From Pseudomonadota bacterium (GTDB taxonomy: Bacteria > Pseudomonadota > Gammaproteobacteria > Steroidobacterales > Steroidobacteraceae): 64,000 nucleotides of DNA. A program made the position numbers and the translations under genes. The DNA is taken from positions 248,001-312,000 of the forward strand of contig JANYAE010000052.1 in the NCBI GenBank assembly GCA_025355105.1, read 5' to 3'. The stretch's first letter is position 1. The number at the start of each line of letters is the position of its first letter. Positions 24,538-34,301 of the stretch are shown piece after piece. The notes under the pieces are model-generated. The model ran no database searches. It was not told where the DNA came from and worked only from the letters and a program-made list of their open reading frames with translations.

Positions 24538-25707
24538 TCAGCTGGGCGGACTGCCTGCCGGGCGTGCCACGAGCTCCGGGCCGAAGCCCGCCACACTCGT
24601 GATACCGAGCTGACCCATCGCGAGGTCCAGCTCCTCGCGCAGAATGTCGAGCGCGCGCCCGGCGCCGGCGGCGCCGGCGGCGGCGACGCCGAAGGTCGGG
24701 GCGCGGCCGACGAACGCGAAGTCCGCACCGAGGCTGAGGGCGATCGCGACGTCGGACCCGCGCCGAATGCCGCCGTCGACCATGACCGCGACGCGCCGTT
24801 CGACCGCGGCGCGGATCTCCGGCAGCGCGTCGATCGCGGCCGGCAGGCAGTCCAGCTGGCGACCGCCGTGATTGGACACGATCAGGCCGTCGACGCCGAG
24901 CTCCGCCGCGCGACGCGCGTCGTCGGCGTGCTGGATCCCCTTAATCACCAGCCGCCCCGGCCACTCACGCCGGTAGAGTTCGACGTCGCGCCAGGTCTGC
25001 GTCGCGAAGGACTGCGAGACGAAGAACTCCGCGATCTGGCGCGGGCTGGCGCCGGCCGGTGCATAGGGCCGCCAGTTGCCAAAGGCCGGCAAACCACCGC
25101 GCGCCAGGTAGCCGAGCGACCAGCGCGGATGCATCAGGCCGTCGAGCAGCAGCGACGGCGACATCCCGATCGCAAAGTCGAAACCGTTGCGCACGTCGCG
25201 CTCACGGCGCGCGGAAATGGGCAGGTCCACCGTGAGCACCAGCACGCCGAGTCCGGCTTGGCGCGCGCGGCGTAGCAGGTCGAGCGAGATTCGTTGCTCG
25301 CGCGCGGGATACAGCTGGTACCACGTGTGGTCAGGCGCGATCCGCGCGACGTCCTCGATCGTTGCGATGCTCGCGCCCGAAAGAATGAAGGGCACGCCGG
25401 CGTCGCGGGCGGCCGCGGCGAGCAGCAGTTCGCCATCCGGGCGGAACAGGCCGGCGAGGCCAATCGGCGCGATGCCGAACGGCGCGACGTAGCGGTGCTG
25501 CCAGAGCGGCGTCGCCAAGCTGCGCTCACTGACGTCGACGAGGTAACGCGGCCGGAGCCGGTAGGCATCGAACGCGGCGCGATTGCGATGCACGCCGGCA
25601 TCGTCACCGGCCCCGCCGTCGATGTAGTCGAAGAGAATGCGCGGCAGCCGGCGCCGCGCGAGCCGGCGAAGGTCCTCGACACTGACGACGCTGTTCATTG
25701 CGCCCAT
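24538..25707 (-). CDS. FMN-dependent alpha-hydroxy-acid dehydrogenase (LldD/MdlB-like)
   Basis: About 389 aa TIM-barrel flavoprotein. The family active-site block is SNHGGRQLD, with the catalytic His. Earlier come the FMN-binding PIGLAGLF, the DYIDGGAGDD opening and TVDLPISARRERD; VDGGIRRGSDV lies near the end. It would oxidise L-lactate, mandelate or another 2-hydroxy acid to the 2-oxo acid, donating electrons to quinone or O2. Two adjacent starts (25707 and 25698) are possible. It converges with the RES toxin gene, with a 23-nt gap. No lactate permease or regulator lies beside it, so the substrate is open. Confidence 0.88.
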   Translation of the reverse strand: MGAMNSVVSVEDLRRLARRRLPRILFDYIDGGAGDDAGVHRNRAAFDAYRLRPRYLVDVSERSLATPLWQHRYVAPFGIAPIGLAGLFRPDGELLLAAAARDAGVPFILSGASIATIEDVARIAPDHTWYQLYPAREQRISLDLLRRARQAGLGVLVLTVDLPISARRERDVRNGFDFAIGMSPSLLLDGLMHPRWSLGYLARGGLPAFGNWRPYAPAGASPRQIAEFFVSQSFATQTWRDVELYRREWPGRLVIKGIQHADDARRAAELGVDGLIVSNHGGRQLDCLPAAIDALPEIRAAVERRVAVMVDGGIRRGSDVAIALSLGADFAFVGRAPTFGVAAAGAAGAGRALDILREELDLAMGQLGITSVAGFGPELVARPAGSPPS

Positions 25708-25833
25708 TGCCTGGTCAAATCCCGATCGTGGCCATCTAGGCTGACGAGTGTGCCGGATTTTCGACCGGCCGAGGCTGCGGGCGCCACCGCCGGGAAGGCG
25801 GACGGGGCGGCGATCGACGTGCTCCCGGCGTGG

Positions 25834-27918
25834 TCAGGCGGAGCGCGGCTGCGACCGGGCGGATTCGTCAGGCCCGGCGTGCGATTGGGTGGCGTTGGCG
25901 CCTGCGCCGGGCGCTGTGGTGTTCAGCCGGAATACCGCCACCGAGTCGACCAGAAAGGTCACCTGCCGCTCGAGTTCGCTGGCGGACTCGGCGACGTCAT
26001 GGACGAGGTCCGCGTTCTGCCGCGTTGCCTCGTCCACCTGCGAGACCGCGCGGTGCACCTGCTCGACGCCCGCAGTCTGGGTCGCCGAAGCCTCGGCGAT
26101 CTCGCGCACGATGCCGCTCACCCGGCTGATCGAGGCAACGATTTCCGACATCCGCTCACCGGCTGAGGCCACCAGCCGCGACCCGGAGTCGACCGTCTCG
26201 GCCGACGCACTGATCAGCGCGCGAATCTCGCGGGCTGCCTCGGCGCTGCGGCCGGCGAGGGTTCGGACTTCCGCGGCGACGACAGCGAAGCCCCGGCCAT
26301 GCTCACCGGCACGCGCCGCCTCGACGGCCGCGTTCAGCGCCAGGATGTTGGTCTGGAATGCCAGGCTGTCGATGACACTGGTGATTTCGGCGATCCGGCC
26401 GGACGATGTGGCGATGTCACTCATGGTGCTGACGATTTGCCCGACGACCTCACCGCCGCCGGTGGCCGCGGCCGTGGCTGCCGATGCCAGGCGGTCTGCC
26501 TCGTGGGCGCGGTCGCTGGTGTCACGCACGATCCCGGTGATTTCCGCCATTGACCGCGCGGTGGCCTGCACACCCTCGGTCTGCTGCTCGGTGCGCGCCT
26601 TGAGCTCGGCGTTGCCGCCGGCGATGCGGGTCGCGACCGCGTCGATCGCGTCGACCGCGGCCTTGATCTGGCCGATGCTCGCCGCGAGGCGATCGGCGGT
26701 GCTGTTGGAGTAGTCCTTGAGCCGACCGAAGGTGCCGCGGTAGTTTCGTTCGATGCGCTCGGTCAGATCGCCGCGCGCGAGCGCCTCGAGCATGTGGGCG
26801 ACGTCGTCGAGACTCGCCTCGTTGGTCGCCACGAGCCGGTTCATGCCCTCCGCCAGCGCGGCGAGAAACGATGCGTTGGCACTGCCGTCGGCGCGTTCCG
26901 GCACGGCGATGCGCCGGTCGAGCTCGCCGTGGGCGGCGGCGTCGACCACGGTGGCGACCTCCCGCTCGATCGCCACCTGCTCGGTGCCGTCGTTCCATTC
27001 GAGCACGCGACCGATCGGACGGCCATCGCCGGCGAGCACGACGTCGCTGGCGACACGGAAGATGCGCCGTCCAATCGTGAGCTGTGCGCGGCCTTCGCGG
27101 AGCAGCTCCGCGGCGGCGCTGCCGGCGACGTCCGTGAGCGCGATTCCGGCGAGTGACGCGCCCTCGCGCCAGGCGGCGGTGTCGGGGGACGCCAGTCGAA
27201 GTTGCGCCGCGACCGACCGGTTGGCGTAGAGGATCTGCCCGTCGGCGTCGGTCACCATCAGGCCGACCGAGCAGTTGTCGAGTGCATTGCGCAGGCGCAG
27301 CCCTTCCTCGGCGATCCGGTCATCCGCGGCGCGGCGCGCTCTGAGCCGCCGCTGGGCGGCGATCACGAATGCGAGGGTGAGCGCGAAGGTCAGCAGCACG
27401 GCGCCGACGACGGCGAGCTGCTGGCGGTGAACGGAGGTCGTGGCGCTCTGCAGCACCTCCGCATCGCGCCGGTCGAACTCGGCCGCGATGTCCTTGGTCA
27501 GACCGTCGGCCGCGCGCACGGCCTCGCGCAAGCGCATCAGGGTGGCGAGGTCCGCGGTCTTGCCCAACTCGGCGGTGAGCGCATCAAGCCTCGGCACCGC
27601 GTCCTTGAGCACCTCCGGATCCGCTCCGGCGACGGCGAGCGCGTGCGCGTGCCCATCCGCCGTGCGCAATGCGTCGACCGCGGAACTACTGAGGGTGCCG
27701 GTGTCCACCGCGTCGCTGACGGCGAACAGGAAAGTCTTGAACTCGGTGCGCGCGTCCTGCGCGAGTACGCGTACCGGGCGCGAGCGTTCGATCGCGTTGG
27801 CGCGCCGGGCGTCGGCAATGGTTTGCACGGCCAGTACCACGGCCAGCGGCAACGCCACCGCCAGAAACTGCAGCGTGACCAGCCGACCAGGTCTGCTCTT
27901 GGGTTCCACCCCACTCAT
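25834..27918 (-). CDS. Methyl-accepting chemotaxis protein with a PAS domain
   Basis: 694 aa. TM1 is about residues 15-33, a short periplasmic domain is about 34-165, and TM2 is about 168-190. A PAS-like domain follows (about 207-305: ..[21 protein letters not shown]..), then a linker and the MCP signalling domain (about 430-660). The signalling hairpin tip ([18 protein letters not shown] then [16 protein letters not shown]) is almost canonical and should bind CheA/CheW. No CheR-binding C-terminal pentapeptide is seen. ATG 27918 is chosen because AGGA lies 7 nt upstream and the first span follows directly. A sigma-28-like promoter lies 175 nt upstream. No other chemotaxis gene is in the window. 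Confidence 0.92.
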   Translation of the reverse strand: MSGVEPKSRPGRLVTLQFLAVALPLAVVLAVQTIADARRANAIERSRPVRVLAQDARTEFKTFLFAVSDAVDTGTLSSSAVDALRTADGHAHALAVAGADPEVLKDAVPRLDALTAELGKTADLATLMRLREAVRAADGLTKDIAAEFDRRDAEVLQSATTSVHRQQLAVVGAVLLTFALTLAFVIAAQRRLRARRAADDRIAEEGLRLRNALDNCSVGLMVTDADGQILYANRSVAAQLRLASPDTAAWREGASLAGIALTDVAGSAAAELLREGRAQLTIGRRIFRVASDVVLAGDGRPIGRVLEWNDGTEQVAIEREVATVVDAAAHGELDRRIAVPERADGSANASFLAALAEGMNRLVATNEASLDDVAHMLEALARGDLTERIERNYRGTFGRLKDYSNSTADRLAASIGQIKAAVDAIDAVATRIAGGNAELKARTEQQTEGVQATARSMAEITGIVRDTSDRAHEADRLASAATAAATGGGEVVGQIVSTMSDIATSSGRIAEITSVIDSLAFQTNILALNAAVEAARAGEHGRGFAVVAAEVRTLAGRSAEAAREIRALISASAETVDSGSRLVASAGERMSEIVASISRVSGIVREIAEASATQTAGVEQVHRAVSQVDEATRQNADLVHDVAESASELERQVTFLVDSVAVFRLNTTAPGAGANATQSHAGPDESARSQPRSA

Positions 27919-28240
27919 GTCCCGTTCCTGCCGCCGAGCCGTTCGGCGATCGATCATCGGGCCACAGCGCCTCCGGTCTGCGCCGGCGCCGCATGGGGCC
28001 TTCCAGGCCGTCGCGGCCGCCGCAGGTCCGGTCGCCGGCACGGACCGACCTGCAGGGCTCCGACTCTCCGTTCAGGGGCCCAGACCCTAACGATATCGGC
28101 GATTCCCGCAGCGTCTGAAGTCCCTCGCCGGCAATCACCCGCAGAGGCGACCTGATTCACGCTCGCGGGCCGATGGTGCGCCTGACCGGGATCGGCAGGC
28201 TGCCGGGCTTCGCGCCGGCCGGGCCGGGCTGGGGGCCGCC
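27919..28240. other. 322-nt gap upstream of the chemoreceptor gene
   Basis: It holds the 5' leader of the chemoreceptor gene, including a candidate FliA promoter at 28093-28119, and the 3' flank of the histidine kinase gene. Open frames here are Arg/Gly-rich and look like chance products of high GC. I see no conserved RNA structure that I can name. Confidence 0.5.
28093..28119 (-). promoter_or_regulatory. Candidate sigma-28 (FliA) promoter for the chemoreceptor
   Basis: Read on the minus strand: TTCA, 15 nt, then GCCGATAT. The -10 matches 7 of 8 bases of the FliA consensus GCCGATAA; the -35 (consensus TAAA) is poor. The 15-nt spacing is exact. Chemoreceptor genes are classic FliA targets, which makes the match more meaningful, but the distance to the start codon (about 175 nt) is long. 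Confidence 0.4.
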
Positions 28241-29938
28241 TCAGGGGCTAGGCGCGAGCACGTGCACGGCGACGATGGTGCCGCGCGGCTGGCGCCGGAT
28301 GACGGTGAGGCCGCCGCCGAGCGCGGCGAAGCGCTCCTGGATCGCGAGCAAGCCAAGCGCGTTGGGCTTGCCGAGATCCTGGTCTGCCACGCCGATGCCG
28401 TCGTCGCTGATCGTCATCGTCAGCCGGGCCGGCTCGACGGCGAGATCGATCGTCACTTCGGTGGCCCGAGCGTGCCGGGCGACATTGGTCAGCGCCTCCT
28501 GGACGGCGCGGAAGAACACCAGCCGGGTCGCATCGTTGAGCCTCGGGAAGGGCGAGGTCTCGAGCACCTTGATGCGCAGTCCCGAGCGCTCGGCGAACTG
28601 CCGCGCATACTGGCTGACGGCGGTCACGAGCGGCAGGTGGGCGAGCGTGCCGGGCCGGAGCGAGTTGGTCAGCTCGCGCAGGTCGCCGATGCACTTGTCG
28701 ACCGCGCGAGAGACGTCGTTGCAGGCCTGTGCCACGTAGGGGTCATCGCCGGCCCTCGCGCGCAGGCGGTTGAGATCGAGGGTTGCGGCCACCAGATCCT
28801 GCGCGACCCCCTCGTGCAGCGTATGCGCGACCGAGCGGCGTTCGTCTTCGCGCACGGTCTCGAGGCGCTGCGCCAGCTCGCGGATCCGCTCGTACGAGTT
28901 GCGCAGCTCCGTGATGTCCTCGACCGTCGTCAGGAAGCGGTTGCGCGCCTGGCCGGGTGTGCGCAGCGCGATCGGCCGCGACCGCACCCAGCGAATCTCG
29001 CCGCTCGGCCGCCGCACCCGGAAGGTATGCACCGCGGGGTGGTCGCTGCGAACCGCTTCACGCCACGTCGCGAGCACCTCCGGAATGTCCTCCGGCGGGA
29101 ACGCGGCCTGCCAGCCCTCACCCAGAGTCGCGCCGGGCGCGAGCCCGGCGATCTCGTCCCAGCGGGGGTTGGTATAGGTGCAGCGACCGTCGGCGTCGGT
29201 GACGAAGATGCCGACGCCAGCGGAGGTCGCGAGCTCACGGAAACGGGCCTCGCTCGCCTCGGTGCGGCGCTTTTCGGTCTCGAGGCTCTCGAGCAGTCGA
29301 ACGGCGACGGCGAGCACGAGCATCGGCGCGCTGAGCGCGGCGACGAGTAGGTTCATCACCCAGGCGAGCGAGTTCAGCCCCTCAAGTTCCGGAGTCGCGA
29401 ACGCGTAACGGACGGGCGCGGCGAGGATGAACGCGGCGCGACCGACGGTCGTGACACCGTTGGCGAGAAAGGTCAGCGCGACCAGGCGCGCGATGGTCCG
29501 GCCGGGTCCGCGCGGCTCACGCCACGCGACCGCGACGGCGCCGCCGTAGCCGGCCGCCATCACGAACGACAATGCCGCGATGCGCGCCGCCGTGTTCGGC
29601 CAGACGAACGTGAACACGACGGTTGCCGCGATGCCGGCCGCGACCAGCAGGCGCACGAGCTGATCCCGGGGCGCGCCACCGTAGAAGCGCGACATACCGG
29701 CGAACAGCAGCACCGGCCCGATCGAAAACGGAATGTTGAAGACGAGCGACGACAAGCGCCAGTCCCAGATCGGAAAGATCGCGCTGCAGAAAGCCAGCGC
29801 GGAACAGCCCGACGCGGCCGCCCAGAACGCCGGACCTGCGATCCGCGGCGCGTAGCGCGTGATGCCGGCGAATACCGCGACGCTCGCCGCGCCCGAGACC
29901 GCGAGCACCGTGTACAGCGTTTCCTGGTGAAGCACCAT
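28241..29938 (-). CDS. Membrane sensor histidine kinase, NarX/UhpB (HisKA_3) type, with PAS domain
   Basis: 565 aa. About seven hydrophobic spans fill residues 5-215, followed by a PAS domain with its C-terminal cap (about 230-345: GIFVTDADGRCTYTNPRWDE). The dimerisation/phospho-acceptor helix comes next, DERRSVAHTLHEGVAQDL, with the likely phosphorylated His at 375. The HATPase_c domain has QEALTNVARHA and ISDDGIGV. This kinase class normally pairs with a NarL/LuxR-type response regulator, but none is encoded in the window, so it is an orphan here. The membrane part resembles the seven-span sensing modules of this class; the ligand is unknown. Confidence 0.86.
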   Translation of the reverse strand: MVLHQETLYTVLAVSGAASVAVFAGITRYAPRIAGPAFWAAASGCSALAFCSAIFPIWDWRLSSLVFNIPFSIGPVLLFAGMSRFYGGAPRDQLVRLLVAAGIAATVVFTFVWPNTAARIAALSFVMAAGYGGAVAVAWREPRGPGRTIARLVALTFLANGVTTVGRAAFILAAPVRYAFATPELEGLNSLAWVMNLLVAALSAPMLVLAVAVRLLESLETEKRRTEASEARFRELATSAGVGIFVTDADGRCTYTNPRWDEIAGLAPGATLGEGWQAAFPPEDIPEVLATWREAVRSDHPAVHTFRVRRPSGEIRWVRSRPIALRTPGQARNRFLTTVEDITELRNSYERIRELAQRLETVREDERRSVAHTLHEGVAQDLVAATLDLNRLRARAGDDPYVAQACNDVSRAVDKCIGDLRELTNSLRPGTLAHLPLVTAVSQYARQFAERSGLRIKVLETSPFPRLNDATRLVFFRAVQEALTNVARHARATEVTIDLAVEPARLTMTISDDGIGVADQDLGKPNALGLLAIQERFAALGGGLTVIRRQPRGTIVAVHVLAPSP

Positions 29939-30134
29939 GAGTCGTGCGCTCTCCGCAGGCGATCCGGCAGCTGGTCGGGGCCCTCCCCGAAGGCGAGCCG
30001 CATCCTACCGCAGTCGCGCCGAGATTCGACACGCCAGGAGGTCCCGGATCGGCGCCGGTGGTGCTCGGCGTCGCGCCGTCGTGGCGAGCCGGTACCATAG
30101 AGGCCGCCTGTCACCGCGCCCGGAGTCCCACGAG

Positions 30135-31094
30135 ATGACGCTTCCCGACGCCCTGAGCCGCCTGCCGCTGCCGGTCATCGGGGCGCCGCTCTTCATTATC
30201 AGCAATCCCAAGCTCGTCATCGCCCAGTGCAAGGCCGGTATCGTCGGCTCCATGCCGGCGCTGAATGCGCGGCCTGCCTCGCAGCTCGACGAATGGCTGG
30301 CCGAGATCGCCGAGGCGCTCGCCGCGCACGACCGGGCACACCCGGAGCGACCGGCGGCACCTTTCGCGATCAATCAGATCGTCCACAAGAGCAACGACCG
30401 GCTCGAACATGACATCGAGATGTGCGCGAAGCACAAGGTGCCGATCGTGATCACCTCGCTCGGCGCGCGCACCGACGTCAACGACGCCGTCCATCGCTGG
30501 GGCGGGATCGTGCTGCACGACGTGATCACCAACGCCTTTGCGCGCAAGGCGATTGAGAAGGGCGCCGACGGGCTGGTGCTGGTGGCGGCCGGAGCCGGCG
30601 GCCACGCCGGGGTCAAGAGTCCGTTTGCGCTCGTGCAGGAGGTCCGCGAGTGGTTTGCCGGACCCGTGGCGCTGTCCGGCGCGATCGCGACCGGCGGTGC
30701 GGTGCTCGCCGCGCAGGCCATGGGGGCCGATTTCGCCTACATCGGCTCGGCCTTCATCGCGACCGACGAGGCGCGCGCATCGGACGGCTACAAGCAGGCG
30801 ATCGTTGCTGGCACTTCCGACGACATCGTCTACAGTAGTTACTTCACCGGCGTGCACGGCAACTATCTCAGGCCGTCGGTGATCGCCGCGGGCCTTGACC
30901 CGGACCGGCTGCCGGAAAGTGATGCGACGAAGATGAATTTCGGATCGGGCGGCGCGGCGAAGGCCTGGAAGGACATCTGGGGCTGCGGCCAGGGCATTGC
31001 GACGATCAAGCAGGTGCTGCCGACCGAACAGCTGGTCGAACGCCTGCGACGGGAGTACTCGGCGGCGCGATCGCGACTCGCGCTCGGTCGGTGA
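30135..31094 (+). CDS. Nitronate monooxygenase (2-nitropropane dioxygenase family)
   Basis: 319 aa FMN TIM barrel. Signatures include PVIGAPLFIISNPKLVIAQ at the start, GIVGSMPALNAR, the phosphate-binding ADGLVLVAAGAGGHAG, and GGAVLAAQAMGADFAYIGSAF near the end. It would oxidise alkyl nitronates, including the natural toxin propionate-3-nitronate, to carbonyl products. Some relatives act in other FMN-dependent steps, so substrate identity is uncertain. ATG 30135 fits the family start; sequence upstream in this frame is Arg-rich and not conserved. It is divergent from the histidine kinase gene. Confidence 0.86.
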   Translation: MTLPDALSRLPLPVIGAPLFIISNPKLVIAQCKAGIVGSMPALNARPASQLDEWLAEIAEALAAHDRAHPERPAAPFAINQIVHKSNDRLEHDIEMCAKHKVPIVITSLGARTDVNDAVHRWGGIVLHDVITNAFARKAIEKGADGLVLVAAGAGGHAGVKSPFALVQEVREWFAGPVALSGAIATGGAVLAAQAMGADFAYIGSAFIATDEARASDGYKQAIVAGTSDDIVYSSYFTGVHGNYLRPSVIAAGLDPDRLPESDATKMNFGSGGAAKAWKDIWGCGQGIATIKQVLPTEQLVERLRREYSAARSRLALGR

Positions 31095-31191
31095 CGAGCG
31101 CCCGGCGCGCAACCGGCCGGTTCCACGCCCTGCCAGGATGCCGGTATAGTCTCCGGCTTGTCCCTGCATCGTGCACCCACGGGAATCGCTC

Positions 31192-33381
31192 ATGAAACAC
31201 GTCACGCGGCAGACCCTCCTCGCGCTATCGATGCTCGCTGCCGGCCTGGGCGGATGTCACGGCGACCGCAGTGCGACGCCGGCGGCGCAGTCCGCGAAGC
31301 TGCCACCGGCCGCGATCGACGCGGCGCGGGTCGCGAAGGCCGCAGCCGAGCCGGACCAGTGGCTGATGACCGGGCGCGACCAGGGTGGCACCTATTTCAG
31401 TCCGCTCGCCGACATCAACGCCGAAAACGTCACGCGCCTCGGCTTCGCTTGGGAATACCGCCTCGGCACGCGTCGCGGGCTCGAGGCGACGCCGGTGGTC
31501 GTGGATGGCGCGCTCTACACGACGGGCAACTTCGGCTGGGTGTACGCGCTCGATGCGGCGACCGGTCACGAGCTATGGAAATACAACCCGGAAGTGGACG
31601 GGCAGTGGGGTCGCTATGCGTGCTGCGACGCGATCAACCGCGGCGTCGCGGTGTGGCAGGGACGCGTGTACGTCGGCTCGCTCGATGGCTATTTGCACGC
31701 GATCGACGCGGCAACCGGCCAGCGGCTGTGGAAGGTCGACACCTTGCCGGCACGCGGCCCGAAGACGCCGTTCACGTTGTCGGCGACGCCGGTCATCGCC
31801 GGCGACGTGATCATCGTCGGCAGCGCCGGCGCGGACTTCGCCGGCGGCCGTGGCTACATCGGGGCCTATGACCTCACGACCGGCGCATTCCGCTGGCGCT
31901 TCTACACGGTGCCGCGCGACCCGAAGAACGGCCCGCAGGAGCAGCCGCACCTCGTCGAGGCCATCAAGACCTGGGATCCGCGCCATCGCTGGGAAGCCGG
32001 GAGCGGCGGCACTGCCTGGGACGGCATCAGCTACGACCCCGAGCTCAAGCTGGTCTATTTTGGTACCGGCAACGGCGCGCCGTACAACATCAAGGAGGGC
32101 GGCCGCACGGGCGGTAACGACCTCTATACCGCCTCGATCGTCGCGGTGCACGCCGACAGCGGCACGCTCGCCTGGTACTACCAGACGACGCCGGGCGACC
32201 GCTGGGACTACGACAGCACGCAAAAGATGATCCTCGCCGACCTCGACCTCGGCGAAGGGCCGCGCAAGGTGCTGATGCAGGCGTCGAAGAACGGCTACTA
32301 CTACGTGCTGGACCGCGCCACCGGCCAGCTGCTGTCGGCCAACAACTTCGTGTTCGTGAACTGGTCCACGGGCATCGACCTGAAGACCGGCCGCCCGATG
32401 ACCACACCGGCCGCCGAGTACCAGAAGGAACCGAAGCTGATGTTCCCGGCGAACTCCGGTGCGCACAGCTGGCAGCCGATGTCCTACGATCCGGCGACGA
32501 AGCTGACCTACATCCCGGTCATCGAGTGGCCGATGATCTACATGGATACCGGCAAGACGCGCGCCGGGCTGATCGAGGGATTTTTCACCGTTCAGGCCTT
32601 CCTGCCGGATGACTACGATCCCAAGGCGCTCGCGAGCCTGTACGGACCGCTGCCACCGCTCGCCAAGCTCAACAAGGGCCTGCCGCCCTCGCACGCAAAG
32701 GGATTCCTGCGCGCCTGGGACCCGGTCCACCAGAAACTCGCATGGGAAGTGCCGACGGCCACGCACTGGGACGGCGGCGTGCTGTCGACGGCCGGCGGCC
32801 TCGTGTTCCAGGGTGACGCGGCCGGCAACCTCAATATCTACAAGGCCGACGACGGCAAGAAGCTCGCCAGCGTCGCGTTGGGCACCGGAATCATGGCGGC
32901 TCCGGCAACCTACCGCGTCGGTGGCGTGCAGTACGTGGTCATCATGGCCGGCTTCGGCGGCAACTACGTCAACTACCCGCTGACCAAGCAGATGGTGGCG
33001 TACGACCACGACAATGAGGGACGGGTGATCGCTCTCAGGCTCGACGGCACGGCGGTGCCGATCGCGGCGCCGCTGCCGGCCGAGCCGTTCCCGCAGCCTC
33101 CGGCCCACGAGGGCCCTGCTGCCAGGATCGCCGCCGGCGAGGTCCTGTACAACCGCTTCTGCAGCCGCTGCCACATGCTCGACCGCGGCATCCTGCCGGA
33201 CCTGCGCCGCCTGACGCCCGCCAAGCACGAGTTGTTCTACGACATCGTGCTGAACGGCGTGCTGGCAGGTGCCGGCATGGGGCGCTGGGATGACGTCCTG
33301 TCGCATCCGGACGCCGAGGCGATCCACGCCTACGTCGTCGACGAGGCGTGGAAGGCCTTCGACGCGCAGAAGGCGCACTGA
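31192..33381 (+). CDS. PQQ-dependent quinohaemoprotein alcohol dehydrogenase with D-Y-D motif
   Basis: 729 aa. An N-terminal signal with a lipobox-like LGGC at Cys22 suggests a lipoprotein. The eight-bladed PQQ propeller follows. It has the vicinal disulfide YACCDAIN, GTGNGAPYN and the catalytic-Asp segment GDRWDYDSTQ. A C-terminal cytochrome c domain has CSRCH and an axial Met in AGAGMG. This is the type II/III quinohaemoprotein layout, oxidising alcohols in the periplasm and passing electrons through haem c. Residue 341, two after the presumed catalytic Asp 339, is Asp; that D-Y-D pattern is associated with lanthanide-using PQQ alcohol dehydrogenases, whereas calcium enzymes of this type usually have Thr, Ser or Ala. 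A -10-like TATAGT (31145-31150) lies upstream. No pqq biosynthesis genes are nearby. Confidence 0.92.
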   Translation: MKHVTRQTLLALSMLAAGLGGCHGDRSATPAAQSAKLPPAAIDAARVAKAAAEPDQWLMTGRDQGGTYFSPLADINAENVTRLGFAWEYRLGTRRGLEATPVVVDGALYTTGNFGWVYALDAATGHELWKYNPEVDGQWGRYACCDAINRGVAVWQGRVYVGSLDGYLHAIDAATGQRLWKVDTLPARGPKTPFTLSATPVIAGDVIIVGSAGADFAGGRGYIGAYDLTTGAFRWRFYTVPRDPKNGPQEQPHLVEAIKTWDPRHRWEAGSGGTAWDGISYDPELKLVYFGTGNGAPYNIKEGGRTGGNDLYTASIVAVHADSGTLAWYYQTTPGDRWDYDSTQKMILADLDLGEGPRKVLMQASKNGYYYVLDRATGQLLSANNFVFVNWSTGIDLKTGRPMTTPAAEYQKEPKLMFPANSGAHSWQPMSYDPATKLTYIPVIEWPMIYMDTGKTRAGLIEGFFTVQAFLPDDYDPKALASLYGPLPPLAKLNKGLPPSHAKGFLRAWDPVHQKLAWEVPTATHWDGGVLSTAGGLVFQGDAAGNLNIYKADDGKKLASVALGTGIMAAPATYRVGGVQYVVIMAGFGGNYVNYPLTKQMVAYDHDNEGRVIALRLDGTAVPIAAPLPAEPFPQPPAHEGPAARIAAGEVLYNRFCSRCHMLDRGILPDLRRLTPAKHELFYDIVLNGVLAGAGMGRWDDVLSHPDAEAIHAYVVDEAWKAFDAQKAH

Positions 33382-33411
33382 GCCGGCCTCACCGGCCGAC
33401 GCCCGGCGCGG

Positions 33412-34185
33412 CTACCCGCGGGTGCGGACGCGCAGCGAGTCCCAGCTCGCGTCCGCAGTCCAGCCGCCGTCGACCGGCAGGCTGACGCCGTTGATGAAGG
33501 CACTCTGCGCGCTGGCGAGGTAGGCGATCGCCGCCGCGACGTCTTCCGGCCGGGCGAAGCGCGCCATCGGCACGCGGTCGACGATGTCCTGGTCCGAGTA
33601 CGCGCCGCTGCCCTGGTCGGCGACGTCCATCTGCGTCTTGATCCACCCGGGGCAGACGGCATTCACCCGTACGCCGCGGCCGCCCCACTCGGCGGCGAGG
33701 GTCCGGGTCAAGCCGATGAGACCGTGCTTGGAGGCGTTGTAGGCGCTGCGGTGGCTGACGGCTGCGAGGCCCGCGATCGAGGCGACGTTGACGATGCTGC
33801 CGCGACCACGCGCCAGCATCGCCGTGCCGAGCGCCCTGCTGAGCAGGAACGGGCCGAGCAGATTGATGTTCAGCACACGCTGCCACTGCGCCGCGGTGGT
33901 CTGCTCGGCCGGGCAAATCAGGCTGATGCCGGCGTTGTTGACCAGCACGTCGGCGGCGCCGTAGTCGGCGGCCACTCGCGCGGCCAGCGATTCCGCGAAG
34001 GCTTCCGATGCGACGTCACCCGTGACGCCGTGGACGCGCCGTCCGTCGGCCCGCAGGCGCGCGAGCGGTGCGTCAAGCGGCTGGATGTCGGTCAGCAGCA
34101 CCTCGTACCCGCTGCCCGCCAGCAATGCGGCCGTCGCGAAGCCGACGCCCTGGGCGGCGCCCGTGACCACGGCGATCTGAGTCAT
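33412..34185 (-). CDS. SDR family oxidoreductase (classical)
   Basis: 257 aa with all classical SDR motifs: TGAAQGVG for NAD(P) binding, NNAG, a catalytic Ser in NVASIAG, YNASK (the YxxxK pair), and CPGWIKT. The C-terminus with INGVSLPVDGGW is typical of FabG-like dehydrogenases. The substrate is unknown. It is convergent with the PQQ alcohol dehydrogenase and might act on its aldehyde/ketone products or on a sugar-derived compound, but that is only positional. Five minus-strand genes from 38451 down to here may form a loose operon, with this one last. Confidence 0.9.
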   Translation of the reverse strand: MTQIAVVTGAAQGVGFATAALLAGSGYEVLLTDIQPLDAPLARLRADGRRVHGVTGDVASEAFAESLAARVAADYGAADVLVNNAGISLICPAEQTTAAQWQRVLNINLLGPFLLSRALGTAMLARGRGSIVNVASIAGLAAVSHRSAYNASKHGLIGLTRTLAAEWGGRGVRVNAVCPGWIKTQMDVADQGSGAYSDQDIVDRVPMARFARPEDVAAAIAYLASAQSAFINGVSLPVDGGWTADASWDSLRVRTRG

Positions 34186-34301
34186 CTGCAGCTACTCCCG
34201 ATGCGAGCGTGACGCCGCGCGGCCACGCGACGCGCGGCGCGCACTATCCGCCGCGCCGCGGTCGCGATCAAGGGCCGAGGCACGGCCGGCCGGTCGCGAC
34301 C

